Positions 1-11,472 of a DNA stretch of 64,000 nucleotides are shown piece after piece. The notes below the pieces were generated by a model. That model saw only the letters and a program-made list of their open reading frames with translations. It searched no databases and was not told the DNA's origin. The position numbers were made by a program, and so were the translations under genes. The stretch's first letter is position 1. Every line of letters starts with the position of its first letter. This DNA is from Polynucleobacter necessarius (GTDB taxonomy: Bacteria; Pseudomonadota; Gammaproteobacteria; Burkholderiales; Burkholderiaceae), in assembly GCF_900096755.1 (NCBI RefSeq), contig NZ_LT615227.1, forward strand, positions 396,456-460,455, written 5' to 3'.

Positions 1-243
1 TCAGGCAACTGTCCTTTGACACAGGCTGACAAAGTGGTTGATGTGAATGGCGTGAAGATTGTTGGCTACACCAATTTAGCTAGCATGGTTGGTGCTGATG
101 CTTCTGCACTCTACTCACGTAACTTGCTCGACTTTATGAAACTCATTATCGATAAAGATGCGAAGTTAGTTATCCCAAGTGATGATGACATCGTTACCGC
201 TTGCTTAATGTGTCGTGATGGCCAAGCCATCCGCAAAAACTAA
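1..243 (+). CDS. pntAa: NAD(P) transhydrogenase subunit alpha part 1, C-terminal part (5' truncated by window)
   Basis: This is the last 80 residues of the soluble NAD(H)-binding chain of the proton-translocating transhydrogenase, which moves hydride between NADH and NADP+ using the proton gradient. The frame is open from the first base, so the true start lies outside the window; a TTG at 16 is internal. The assignment rests on the sequence ending in MCRDGQAIRKN and on the next two genes, which are the other two chains of the split (PntAa/PntAb/PntB) form. Only 24 bases separate it from the next gene, so one transcript is likely. Confidence 0.9.
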   Translation, partial: SGNCPLTQADKVVDVNGVKIVGYTNLASMVGADASALYSRNLLDFMKLIIDKDAKLVIPSDDDIVTACLMCRDGQAIRKN

Positions 244-267
244 TAGTAAAAATACTAAGGAAACACT

Positions 268-606
268 ATGGATCTCGCTGCCTTTCAAAGCATCCTCACC
301 GTTCAAAACATTACCGTGTTTGTATTAGCCATTTTTGTTGGCTACCACGTTGTTTGGAACGTAACACCAGCATTGCATACGCCTTTGATGGCCGTTACTA
401 ATGCGATCTCCGGAATCATCATTGTTGGCGCCTTACTGCAAACCGAGGTGATCGGCGGTGATGAAATCACACTCACTAGCATTATTGGTGCAGTTGCTGT
501 TTTCCTTGCCTCTATCAATATTTTTGGTGGCTTTATGGCCACCCGTCGCATGCTTGAAATGTTCAAGAAAAAAGCCCCAAAAGCTGATGCGGCTGGAACT
601 AAATAA
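268..606 (+). CDS. pntAb: NAD(P) transhydrogenase subunit alpha part 2 (membrane chain)
   Basis: The 112-residue product is the small membrane chain of the transhydrogenase. It has about three hydrophobic helices (roughly residues 12-28, 38-58 and 68-90) and a lysine-rich cytoplasmic tail, the usual size and shape of PntAb. AAGGAAAC just before the ATG is a good ribosome binding site. It lies between pntAa and pntB and forms part of the proton channel. No lesion is seen. Confidence 0.93.
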   Translation: MDLAAFQSILTVQNITVFVLAIFVGYHVVWNVTPALHTPLMAVTNAISGIIIVGALLQTEVIGGDEITLTSIIGAVAVFLASINIFGGFMATRRMLEMFKKKAPKADAAGTK

Positions 607-639
607 ACCCAGAATAAGACCTATATAGAGACCAAAACT

Positions 640-2007
640 ATGTCAAACATAACCGCTATTTCCTATCTCATCTCATCGGTGTTGTTCATCCTCGCTTTGC
701 GCGGCCTATCTTCACCAACTACATCACGCCAAGGCAATACCTTTGGCATGATTGGTATGTTGCTGGCAGTCATCACCACTTTCTTTATTCCTGACTTCAA
801 ACCAGTTATCTCTTTAATTGGCGTTGCGATTGTTGGTGGCGCCATCATTGGAACGATTGCCGCTAAGCGCGTGCAAATGACCAAGATGCCGGAGTTGGTT
901 GCTTTAATGCACTCTTTTGTTGGTTTGTCAGCTGTATTGATTGCGGTTGCCGCCGTGTTTAATCCAGCGCACGACCATACTGGCGCTCAGAAGATCGAGC
1001 TCTTTATTGGCGCGTTTATTGGCGCAATTACCTTTACCGCATCTGTTATTGCTTTCGGCAAGTTATCAGGCAAGGTCAGCGGCAAACCCGTCAGCTTCGC
1101 TGGTCAGCATTTACTCAATTTAATCTTGGCCGTTTCCATGGTGGGCGCAGGTATTGCTTACTACATGGGCGACAGCCACGCAGCCTTCTTGGCAATGTGT
1201 GCGATTGCATTGGTATTGGGTGTGACCTTAATCATTCCTATTGGCGGCGCTGATATGCCAGTGGTTGTATCTATGCTGAACAGCTACTCCGGTTGGGCGG
1301 CTGCGGGCATTGGTTTTACTTTGAATAACCCAGTATTGATCATCGCTGGTGCTTTCGTTGGATCCTCAGGCGCAATTCTGTCTTACATCATGTGTAAGGC
1401 AATGAACCGCTCCATTCTGGCTGTATTGCTTGGTGGCTTCGGTGCCGAAGCTGCTGCAGGCGGTGGCGATGATGGCGGCCCTAAGAATTACAAAACAGGT
1501 TCACCTGAAGATGCAGCTTTCCTTATGGAAAATGCTGACACCGTCATCATCGTTCCAGGTTATGGCTTGGCAGTGGCTCGCGCGCAACATGCATTGAAAG
1601 AACTGACTGAAAAGTTAACTCATCATGGCGTGACTGTGAAATACGCGATTCACCCAGTAGCAGGTCGTATGCCTGGTCATATGAATGTACTGTTGGCTGA
1701 AGCTGAAGTACCATACGATCAAGTATTTGAGATGGAAGACATCAACAGCGATTTTGGTCAGGCTGACGTAGTTCTGGTGCTTGGTGCAAACGACGTAGTT
1801 AACCCAGCAGCGCGCACTCCGGGCAGCCCAATCTTTGGTATGCCAATCTTGGAAGCATTTAAAGCTAAAACCATTATTGTGAACAAACGTTCAATGGCAG
1901 CGGGTTATGCAGGCCTTGATAACGAACTCTTCTACATGGATAAAACCATGATGGTCTTCGGTGATGCGAAGAAAGTGGTTGAGGAGATGGTTAAGGCCGT
2001 TGAATAA
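640..2007 (+). CDS. pntB: NAD(P) transhydrogenase subunit beta
   Basis: The 455-residue product has a multi-helix membrane half (to about residue 265) and a C-terminal NADP(H)-binding domain. The glycine-rich join GGFGAEAAAGGGDDGG, the motif VIIVPGYGLAVARAQH and the later VVLVLGANDVVNPAA are typical of PntB dIII. Length is normal for the family. It is the last gene of pntAa-pntAb-pntB and is followed by a hairpin terminator. It would supply NADPH to biosynthesis. It appears intact. Confidence 0.96.
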   Translation: MSNITAISYLISSVLFILALRGLSSPTTSRQGNTFGMIGMLLAVITTFFIPDFKPVISLIGVAIVGGAIIGTIAAKRVQMTKMPELVALMHSFVGLSAVLIAVAAVFNPAHDHTGAQKIELFIGAFIGAITFTASVIAFGKLSGKVSGKPVSFAGQHLLNLILAVSMVGAGIAYYMGDSHAAFLAMCAIALVLGVTLIIPIGGADMPVVVSMLNSYSGWAAAGIGFTLNNPVLIIAGAFVGSSGAILSYIMCKAMNRSILAVLLGGFGAEAAAGGGDDGGPKNYKTGSPEDAAFLMENADTVIIVPGYGLAVARAQHALKELTEKLTHHGVTVKYAIHPVAGRMPGHMNVLLAEAEVPYDQVFEMEDINSDFGQADVVLVLGANDVVNPAARTPGSPIFGMPILEAFKAKTIIVNKRSMAAGYAGLDNELFYMDKTMMVFGDAKKVVEEMVKAVE

Positions 2008-2035
2008 GATTATTTATCAAAACCATTAAATAAAT

Positions 2036-2057
2036 GACCACCTTCGGGCGGTTTTTT
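2036..2057 (+). terminator. Rho-independent terminator after pntB
   Basis: ACCACC and GGCGGT can pair around a TTCG tetraloop with one internal A.C mismatch, and the hairpin is followed directly by six T. It lies about 30 bases after the pntB stop, on the strand of the pnt operon. Confidence 0.8.
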
Positions 2058-2110
2058 ATTACACTAATTACACCTATCAACCAAGTCATACCACCGTCCA
2101 AAGGTTAGTC

Positions 2111-2902
2111 ATGCATTACCTTATTGAAGGCCACCTTAATGTAGTGAAGTTTGCACCCTACATATTCCTTATCTCAATTGTGATTTTTTTGGGTATTGGC
2201 TGGTTCTTTGGAAAATACCGGCTTCGTACCTCACAAAAAGTCGTGGTGCGAGACTCTTTGGCTGCCGCCATCTTTGGCCTATCCGCACTTGTTCTGGGCT
2301 TTACATTTTCGAGTGCTAATGACCATTTTGATGTTCGTATTGCCCTCAATCGCGCCCAAGCAGATGCCATTGGTCAAGTTTATGAATCAAGCAAGTATCT
2401 CAATCCAGCAGATCAAGTCGCAGTGCGAAATACCCTCAAGGAGATTCTTTCAGCCCGTATTTCCGTTTACCAAAACGTCAAATCATTCGACTCTCTAAAT
2501 GAAAATCTAGGCCGAGTAAAAGGGAAAATAAACAACCTTAATGAGTTAATAGTGACAAGCATTGCTCGCGCATCAGGAGTCAATAAAGACTTGGCCGACA
2601 AGATCTTAGGGCCTCAAACAGAACATCTATTCGAAGTATTTAAATCTGGAATTCTCAACGCCAGACATCATCCCCCGGTAATTATTGAGCGCTTTTTATT
2701 TGCACTTCTCACAATTGGCGCACTATTAAGCGGTTATGCCATGGCAGTTCAAAAAGAAGAAGATTGGTTCTTAACCATTATTTGCCTTGGAATAATGGGG
2801 CTTGCACTCTATGTGATCTTTTCCTTGGAGTTTCCGAATGAACTTTTCCCATACGAATCAATGAATGCCGATTTTTTACGCGTTCAAAAGTTATTGCAAT
2901 AA
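2111..2902 (+). CDS. DUF4239-type (bestrophin-like) membrane protein
   Basis: The 263-residue product has two N-terminal hydrophobic segments (about 14-31 and 48-68), a soluble helical middle (about 75-195) and two C-terminal membrane segments (about 200-218 and 225-245). This pattern, including FGLSALVLGFTFSSANDHFDVR after the second helix, matches the DUF4239 bestrophin-like family, whose function is not settled. It has its own start region after the pnt terminator. Its last 12 bases overlap the 3' end of the convergent next gene. Family placement is from pattern recognition. Confidence 0.7.
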   Translation: MHYLIEGHLNVVKFAPYIFLISIVIFLGIGWFFGKYRLRTSQKVVVRDSLAAAIFGLSALVLGFTFSSANDHFDVRIALNRAQADAIGQVYESSKYLNPADQVAVRNTLKEILSARISVYQNVKSFDSLNENLGRVKGKINNLNELIVTSIARASGVNKDLADKILGPQTEHLFEVFKSGILNARHHPPVIIERFLFALLTIGALLSGYAMAVQKEEDWFLTIICLGIMGLALYVIFSLEFPNELFPYESMNADFLRVQKLLQ

Positions 2903-3640
2903 ATTAAGATGGCATCTATCGCCTCTGATAGGCCTCTGATAGCTGTTGGATAAATTGTCCTGTAATACATAGGCGATACCATTTGCAATTAAAGACAAAT
3001 CCTTCTCCAACAGTCTGCTGCTATAAACCCAGCCAGCCGGAAGCTTGAGTTGCTTATCAAGCAGAGAAAGATCTTGCATGCTTAGTGATGATTCAACAAT
3101 CTGAGAATAAGACTGCATCACATAAACATCTCCAGCAGGTGAAGTGAGCTCATAAATAGGGCTTCCTGCTTTATAGATAAAATTGGTCGTCCTGGTTATT
3201 TGATTGGGGGTGTAATGCTTGCTCCCTATTAGTTGTTTAAATAAGCTCAGATCAATAGTGGCACGTAAATTCATCTCAATACCACCAAAAGACTCTTTAA
3301 CGCCATTGATGGTTGCGCCTGCAGCCTGAATCTCATCCATCATCCAGTAGCGAGGGCCATTCAATAAAACAAATGAAGCATCATGAGTTTTGGCAATCGA
3401 TTCTTTGCTTAAAGATTTCCACTGGGCCTCAGGGCAAAGGTTAAGTCCTTGCGTATTAAATACCCCCACTTCCAGCTGAAGCCAATTACGCTTCCCCACC
3501 AAAACCTCGCAATATCGCTGATTGCGCAAGTTCGTTATGCTTTTCTCAAATACTGGGATTGCTTGTGGGGAAGTCTGGGCGTATGCCGCACCAAAAGACA
3601 GGATAAGAAAGGCAGCTATCAACTTGAGGTATTTATTCAT
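2891..3640 (-). CDS. Secreted protein of unknown function
   Basis: I do not recognise the family. The 249-residue product starts with a clear Sec signal peptide (positive MNKYLK, hydrophobic core, AYAQ cleavage site near residue 21), so it is probably periplasmic. Two early cysteines (in RYCEVL and LNLCPE) could pair; one more cysteine is near the C-terminus. It has no obvious catalytic motif and no membrane helix after the signal. It lies just beyond the groEL terminator on the same strand and overlaps the preceding gene by 12 bases at their 3' ends. The frame is uninterrupted. Confidence 0.7.
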   Translation of the reverse strand: MNKYLKLIAAFLILSFGAAYAQTSPQAIPVFEKSITNLRNQRYCEVLVGKRNWLQLEVGVFNTQGLNLCPEAQWKSLSKESIAKTHDASFVLLNGPRYWMMDEIQAAGATINGVKESFGGIEMNLRATIDLSLFKQLIGSKHYTPNQITRTTNFIYKAGSPIYELTSPAGDVYVMQSYSQIVESSLSMQDLSLLDKQLKLPAGWVYSSRLLEKDLSLIANGIAYVLQDNLSNSYQRPIRGDRCHLNLLQ

Positions 3641-3658
3641 GGGTTCACTGTAACAAAT

Positions 3659-3692
3659 AAAAAACGCCTAGTCCTTTGAACTAGGCGTTTTA
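3659..3692 (-). terminator. Terminator after groEL
   Basis: AAAACGCCTAG and CTAGGCGTTTT form an 11-bp perfect stem around a 9-base loop, with T-rich flanks on both sides. It sits between the groEL stop and the start of the secreted-protein gene, so it probably ends groES-groEL transcription. Confidence 0.85.
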
Positions 3693-3729
3693 GTTTCTAC
3701 AGCCAGAGGGCTGAGGAAATTGACGGCTA

Positions 3730-5388
<1,659 letters not shown>

Positions 5389-5401
5389 TTAAATACCGAA
5401 A

Positions 5402-5692
5402 TTACTTCTGTACAACAGCCATGATGTCGTCTTCACGCATCACGATGAGTTCTTCGCTGTCAACTTTTACTGTTTGACCTGCATATTTACCAAACAACAC
5501 GCGATCGCCTACTTTGACGTCAGGTGCGTTTAATTTGCCGCTGTCATCGCGCTTACCTGGGCCTACTGCCAAAACTTCACCTTGATCAGGTTTCTCTGCA
5601 GCAGCATCAGGAATGATGATTCCGGAAGCAGTTTTTGATTCTTGATCTAAACGCTTGATGATTACGCGATCATGTAAGGGACGCAAATTCAT
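5402..5692 (-). CDS. groS: 10-kDa co-chaperonin GroES
   Basis: The 96-residue product begins [15 protein letters not shown] and contains the mobile loop segment around [19 protein letters not shown], both typical of GroES, which caps the GroEL ring. It is the first gene of the operon, and its leader carries the CIRCE operator. Length and sequence are normal. Confidence 0.98.
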   Translation of the reverse strand: MNLRPLHDRVIIKRLDQESKTASGIIIPDAAAEKPDQGEVLAVGPGKRDDSGKLNAPDVKVGDRVLFGKYAGQTVKVDSEELIVMREDDIMAVVQK

Positions 5693-5804
5693 CTCTTCTC
5701 CTATGTTAGTAAGTGTTAACTATTTAAATAAACTATATAAATCAATGATTTACAATCTCATTACACGCAAATTAGGGTGAATTTACAAATAAACTGCCTA
5801 TATT

Positions 5805-5831
5805 GTAGCACTCGCATGTAGGGAGTGCTGA
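5805..5831 (-). promoter_or_regulatory. CIRCE operator (HrcA binding site) of groES-groEL
   Basis: On the minus strand TCAGCACTC, nine bases, then GAGTGCTAC forms the CIRCE inverted repeat (consensus TTAGCACTC-N9-GAGTGCTAA), with one or two changes per arm at the outer positions. It begins within the -10 box of the promoter and lies about 110 bases upstream of groES. In this family such a site is bound by the repressor HrcA, released on heat shock. HrcA itself is not in the window. Confidence 0.9.
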
Positions 5832-5860
5832 TTATATAGGTCTGATTCAGCGGATTTCAA
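5831..5860 (-). promoter_or_regulatory. Sigma-70 promoter of groES-groEL
   Basis: On the minus strand TTGAAA (5855-5860) and a perfect TATAAT (5831-5836) are 18 bases apart. The CIRCE element directly follows and overlaps the -10 box by one base, the standard arrangement for steric repression. I saw no separate sigma-32 promoter. Confidence 0.75.
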
Positions 5861-6005
5861 GGGCGGATCACCTTAAATTCTTTATGGATTTAAGCCCTAT
5901 CTATACTGGGGACAGGTAAGTAGGCCTTTTCCTACAGATAAATCAGCCTTAAGCCCTTACCCCTCCAATCCGTCCTGCCTAGACTGGACAGTCACCGATT
6001 GGAAA
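5861..6005. other. Intergenic region between groES promoter and EAL remnant
   Basis: This stretch holds upstream sequence for the divergent groES promoter and presumably for the signalling locus. It contains a short inverted repeat (GTAGG..CCTAC) near 5922-5937 without a T tract. No coding potential or clear promoter on the plus strand was seen. Confidence 0.4.
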
Positions 6006-6850
6006 ATGCTGATGAGCCCGAAATCCCGGCTGTACACGCTTGTAAAGGCATGGAAGAACAAACCCTTCCAAGAAGTACGAGACGCCTGTGGCGCACCTTG
6101 GCATTAGCAGCCAAGCCCTTGAAGAACATCAATCCTGGTCCAAGCGACAAGCGATTAGCCATGAACCCATATTTAATTGCAAGGGGACAAAACTGATCGG
6201 ATCTTTATTTAGACCATTAATCACCGCAACTGATATGCAGTTTCTACGCCTTTTTTTATGGAAGGCCTAGATGCTTCTCTTACTGGCATCGTAGCGGAAG
6301 ATTTATTCCTGGAATCTTGCCCGTTCCAACAAATGTCATGGCATCGAGCGAGTATGTAGACGCCATGAGTGATCTGATTTTGAATTCACGCCTACCAGTC
6401 GGATTGGTAGCTATCGGACTTCAGTCTATTCCCGAGTACAGCATGTCATCCACATATAAAGATGGCTTACTGCGAATGCGCCGTCTAGGAGCGTTGCTGC
6501 ACTTTCTCAATTTTTCAGGCAGCGTTGAGCAATTGCAGTGGGTGGAAGAGATGCAAATGGATGGCGTTCATATTGATATGACTCAACTCCGAAACGAGAT
6601 GCTGCCGTTTGATGCGCTCTCACAAATAAGACGGCCTGCGTACTCATCAACACAAATTTACGCTAGCAATATTGCGCTTGTAAAAGATATTGAAAATGCC
6701 GCTGAGTGGCAGATAGACTATTGCTATGGCGGTTTGATGATGCCCCCATTAAGTAGGCACCAAACCTTACAAATTAATGATAGCAGAATTGCTAAAGCCA
6801 TTTTTTCGCTGCACCCTCATCAACACCCAAACCAAAACGGAGATAAGTAA
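6006..6850 (+). pseudogene. Degenerate EAL-domain gene, multiple frameshifts
   Basis: Pieces of an EAL-type fold appear in successive frames. Frame 3 from ATG 6006 gives MLMSPKSRLYTLVKAW. Frame 1 near 6160 gives HEPIFNCKGTKLIGSLFRP, aligning with the start of EAL domains (YQPI...GaEALLRW) but with the EAL residues replaced. Frame 3 from 6258 gives MEGLDASLTGIVAEDLF. Frame 2 from about 6317 runs to the end and includes VDGxxID-like GVHIDMTQLR and YGGLMMPPLS. At least three shifts are needed, one at the seven-T run 6251-6257. Even before decay it probably lacked phosphodiesterase residues. The last frame's stop overlaps the response-regulator ATG (TAATG), implying translational coupling. The intact 3' piece is 177 codons. 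Confidence 0.6.
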
Positions 6851-7473
6851 TGAGAAAACGCGTGATGTTGGTAGACGACCATCCAGCTATGCTGATGGCT
6901 CTTAAAAGTATGTTGCAAGATCAGTTGTTGTTTGAAATTGTCGGACAAGCCCAAAATGGCGAGGAATGTCTGAGATCCATGAAAGAAGTAAATCCAAACA
7001 TGGTGATTCTAGATTTGGATATGCCAAAGACAGATGGCTTCGACGTTATCCGACGCATTGGCTTAATGCATCCCGAAGTTCGCATGCTGGTGCTATCTAG
7101 TATGGATGAGGCGGTTTATGGAGGTAGGGTGCGATCTTTAGGCGGACATGGATTTGTCAATAAAACTGCTGGGGCCGATGTCATTCTTGCAGCTTGCGTT
7201 GCTATCTCACAGGGATACAACTTTTTTACTCACGGAAAAAATGGCAATAGCCCTCTGAGTGACAACGATAAGCTAGCCTTAATCTCTGATCGTGAATTGC
7301 AAGTCATGAAATACCTCGGAAAAGGCAATACCAACCAACAAATTTCAGACATGCTTCACATCAGCAATAAAACGGTCGCCACATACAAGACACGAGTATT
7401 CGATAAATTAGGCATAAACAATATTGCAGACTTAATTTTGTTCTGCCGCATGAATAAGATTATCGAAAGCTAA
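6850..7473 (+). CDS. LuxR/NarL-family response regulator (BvgA/EvgA-like)
   Basis: The 207-residue product has an N-terminal receiver domain (about 1-120; acidic pair D9-D10, phospho-acceptor D55 in VILDLDMP, lysine in GFVNKT) and a C-terminal LuxR helix-turn-helix (about 140-205; LISDRELQVMKYLGKGNTNQ, then NKTVATYKTRVFDKLGI). Its ATG overlaps the stop of the EAL remnant, and a hybrid kinase gene follows 7 bases later, so it is the regulator half of a BvgAS/EvgAS-like pair. It is intact although its likely kinase is broken. It would be a DNA-binding transcription factor in the cytoplasm. Confidence 0.88.
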   Translation: MRKRVMLVDDHPAMLMALKSMLQDQLLFEIVGQAQNGEECLRSMKEVNPNMVILDLDMPKTDGFDVIRRIGLMHPEVRMLVLSSMDEAVYGGRVRSLGGHGFVNKTAGADVILAACVAISQGYNFFTHGKNGNSPLSDNDKLALISDRELQVMKYLGKGNTNQQISDMLHISNKTVATYKTRVFDKLGINNIADLILFCRMNKIIES

Positions 7474-7480
7474 AGTAAGC

Positions 7481-9910
7481 ATGCATCGGTTCATTATCTT
7501 TTTAGCCCTTGTTGCCTCCATACTGGCAAATGGAACTATCCATGCGCACACTCTAGGCCATGAAGAGCGGCAATGGATCGATGCTCACCCAATTGTTCGA
7601 TTTAGCATTCATGAAAAGTATGCGCCATACTTGCAAAGCAAACAGGGCAGCGCAGATGCTGGTGTATTTCACATGCTTCTTGAAAAGCTAGGGAACTACA
7701 CTCAACAGCAATTTCTACCGACATGGAGAAAAACAGATAAGGAAGGCTTACGTCAGCTAGCTAATGGCGAAGTAGGCTTCATCATTGATCCACCTGCGCT
7801 CGATGAGGAGTATCTTCGATTCGGCGCATTATCGGAAGCCATTTTTTGGGGTCATGATGCCATCCTTACCAACACCGCTAAGGGGATAAATTGACCCCAA
7901 TAATGTTGCGTATTTTGATCGCGGCTTTGAGGGCCAGCTTTTTATCACAGAGCCCAATGCAAATATATCTAGCCAAATCGACAAGCTAACCTTTGACTTG
8001 CTCAAAAATGATATTGACGCCCTGATTCTCCCGATACGCCTGGCTCAGCAATGGATAAAAAAGTTGGATAAGGTAGAACTGCGTATAGATGGCCTCTACA
8101 CCAGGGAGCCTTTTGCATATCGCTGGCTCATCTCACATCAGGATGCCCCGCTCAATCAAATTCTTGATGACTTCCTCGAAAACCTTGATCCAATTGAATC
8201 GCGCCATTTATTTGCTATTCACCCCCTAGAGTTGCAGTCTAGTAATAGCCCTCACTGGAACAAGCTAGCTTGGATTTCAACTCTCTTACTACTAATGGTC
8301 GGGACATTGATGATGTGGCGCTGGCAAAGAACGAAAGCGCTTCAAGAGCAAATCACGACAAACTTGATTTTTTCTAAGGAGATTGCAGAAAAAGCAAATG
8401 CGGCTAAATCTGCCTTCCTAGCAACTATGAGCCATGAGATTCGCACGCCGATGAATGCCATTCTGGGAGTACAGGAGCTATTACTCACGAGCCAGAAATT
8501 TCCAGCGAACGATAAATTACTCTTAAAGAGCGCTTATGCTTCCGCAGAATCACTCTTGGGCATTTTGAATCAGGTTTTAGATCTCTCCAAAATAGAGGCA
8601 GGAAAATTAACGCTCAATTTAGAGCCTTACTGCCTCAATTCTCTGATTGATGACATTGACTCAACCTTCGCAACGGTAGCCAATAAACATAAGCTCGCGC
8701 TGTATACCATTAAAGACCCGCGTATTGCCCCCGTCCTCATGATGGACGCCTTACGACTTCGTCAAATCCTGCAAAACTTACTAAGCAATGCAATTAAATT
8801 TACCGATCAAGGTGAAATTTACTTCTCCATTGGCGTATTGGCCGATGACCATGCTGGACAACTGATTGAGTTTCGCGTTATTGATACTGGTATTGGCATG
8901 GGCAAAGAAGAAATCAAGCTAGTACTTCAAGCCTTTGAACAAGTACCAGGAAAAACAGATCAAACCAATGGAACCGGGCTCGGCCTTACCATCACCAATC
9001 ATCTAGTGACATCAATGAACAGCCAACTGTACTTTGAGAGCGATCCTGGATTTGGAAGCAACATCCATTTCAGCATTGCATTTCCTCGTACAGGTATGGC
9101 AGCGTCGAAGACCGGCGCTGATAGCAGCCAAATACTGCTCTCTAGGAAAATTGTCTCTAATAGCTCTGTGGCCGAGAAACGAACGCTCCACGCATTGGTA
9201 GTTGAGAACCATCCCGCTAGCCGCCACAAATCATATCCTTACAGCTGGAGGCATTCGGCATTGAAGTGAAAGTCTGTGAAAGTGCATTCATAGCAATAGA
9301 GCTGCTTTCAAAACAGCATTTTGATTTACTCATTACCGATCAATCCATCCCAGGAATGCAGGGGTCTGATTTGGCTAAGAAGATTCGTTCGCTGGGATTT
9401 ACGGATCTCATCATCATCGGAGTAACGGCAGATATCTATGCTCTAGATTCTCGCCATCGGTTTTTGGCGGCCGGAATGAACGGGGTATTAATTAAACCGC
9501 TTAGCCTAATGAGCCTTAAAAATGAACTTGCCCGCTATTTCAAGATTATTGAAGTTGACGCCTTAGAAGGCTTACAAAATACTTCGGATGAATATACCTT
9601 TGACGCCTTCGCGAATCTCTTAAGAGAAAAGCCAAATCAAGTCGTAGTGATACTCGATGAGATTAAAAAAGTGCACGACGAAGTCTTGGAGATGTTACAG
9701 AACAAGCCAGTCAATGAGGTCTTATTAAAAAGCCTAATTCATAAAGTAAAAGGGGGTGCTCAGTTACTCAGCGCTCAAGAATTCATTCAATCTTGTGAAC
9801 GCCTGGAGAATGAAGCCTCCCTCCCCACAACAATAGAGTCATTTCAACTAGTCCTACAGGATCAAAACCAGAATATTCTTCGTCACATGAAGAAGTTTTC
9901 AGATTCTTAA
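7481..9910 (+). pseudogene. BvgS/EvgS-like hybrid sensor histidine kinase, two frameshifts
   Basis: Three pieces make one gene. Piece 1 (7481-7894) has a signal peptide and the start of a periplasmic SBP_bac_3-like sensor. Piece 2 (open from 7890 in the next frame to 9269) has the rest of the sensor, a membrane helix ([18 protein letters not shown]), HisKA with [11 protein letters not shown], and HATPase with [15 protein letters not shown] and [10 protein letters not shown]. Piece 3 (9266-9910) has a receiver (LLITDQSIPGMQG) and an HPt domain (HKVKGGAQLL). The first break is near 7880-7894 (one base too many) and the second near 9221-9227 (one too few). Both frames continue smoothly across the junctions, so this is recent decay of a full-length kinase partnering the upstream regulator. 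Confidence 0.85.
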
Positions 9911-9951
9911 GTAATTTTGATATCTGATAGCGGGGGTTTATTCTATGGGGG

Positions 9952-11472
9952 ATGCGACACTTTTTTAAATGCCTTCGTAAACCCACTTTAGCCGCCCTAA
10001 CGGTCTGTGCTGGCTTACTCACCCCTTCAGTTCATGCGGATGATGTCAATGGATCCATTCCCAAGGCAGTAAGCAATAGCCTAGAGCGCAATCAAATCCC
10101 AAAAGACTCCATCAGCATTTCGGTCATTGAAATCGAACCCAGCAACCCAGGGAAATATGTTGGCAAGAGCGTTTTAGATTGGCGTGCAGCAGAGGCCATG
10201 AAGCTAGTAACAACGCTTACGGGCCTAGACATTCTGGGATCTAAATATCGCTGGCACACCAATATATATACCGATGGACTGATTCGACAAGGAACACTGA
10301 AGGGCAACTTGTATTTACAAGGCACAGGTGATCCAAAGCTTATTCTAGAGGAGCTGGCTAAGCTCATGAAAGAATTGCAGAATCTGGGAATACAAAAAAT
10401 TGATGGCAATTTATTCTTTGATCGTAGTGCCTATGCGCCAAGCGTCATGGAACACAATACGATCGACGGTGAGTCGCTGCGCGCGTACAACGTTCCGCCG
10501 GATCCTTTGCTTTATGCATTTAGAACGCTCTCCTTTCAGCTAGGTAAATCGCGTACTGCCGACTTCATAGATGTCAACTACACACCCACTCTATCGGGGC
10601 TAAAAATTGATAACCAAATGCAATTGGTTGATCGGTCATGTGACAGCTGGAAAAGTAATATCCAATTTAATCTTGACCCAGAGGGTGGAAGTGGCACTAG
10701 CCAACTATTGACTGCACAATTCTCTGGCGCATTTCCAAGCGGTTGTAAAGGCGTTAATTACAACGTAGTTGCTCTGGATGCCGATACATTTTTGACCCAA
10801 GGATTTACTGCTGCCTGGGAATTAGCTGGTGGAAGCTGGGTGCAGCCACCAATTGGTAAAAATGCTACGGCACCACTTGCGGCCCGCTTACTACTGTAAT
10901 ATGAAGGCATCACCCTGGGTGAGGATGTGCAGGATATTAACAAGTACTCCAATAATGTCATGGCTCGTCAGGTCCTCTTAACGCTGGCATTGGAAAAAAT
11001 GGGTAAGCCTGCCACTACCGCCAACGGAGAATTGGTTATTCAAAGTTGGCTCAAGCAGAATGGCCTTGGTTTCTCTGGCCTGGTAATTGAAAATGGCTCT
11101 GGACTCTCTCGCAATGAAGCGATTACTGCAGGGAATATGAACCAACTACTATTAACCGCGCGTAATCTGCCAGTGGGAGATATCTTCTACAACAGCCTGC
11201 CAATTGCCGGAACTGATGGCACGATGCGCAATCGCTTAATGACACAACTCAGAAAATTTTTACATCTTAAGAAAAAACCTGAGGCCAGAATTAAAACCGG
11301 ATCACTAGCAGATGTGCGCGCTATCTCAGGCTATGTATTGAGCAAATCCGGAAAGATGTATGCGGTAACTTCTTTTATTAACCGCCCCAATGCATGGAGA
11401 GGTCTTGAGGCACATGATCAGTTATTGACGTGGCTGCTTGAGGATGGTCCAGAACCAAAACACGCGCGCTGA
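9952..11472 (+). pseudogene. dacB: D-alanyl-D-alanine carboxypeptidase/endopeptidase (PBP4) with lost SXXK motif and premature stop
   Basis: The frame encodes a DacB-like periplasmic peptidase: signal peptide to about residue 29, then KLVTTLTGLDILGSKYRWHT. The conserved MNPASxMKLVTT block is shortened to AMKLVTT, so the nucleophile serine of SXXK is gone; the deletion point is at 10200/10201. A TAA at 10897-10899 stops the frame at 315 residues. The same frame continues after it (YEGITLGEDVQ) through the SXN motif (KYSNN) and the KTG motif (RIKTGSLADV) to the normal end. Two independent lesions make function very unlikely. The last 55 bases overlap the convergent tsaC-like gene. Confidence 0.88.
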
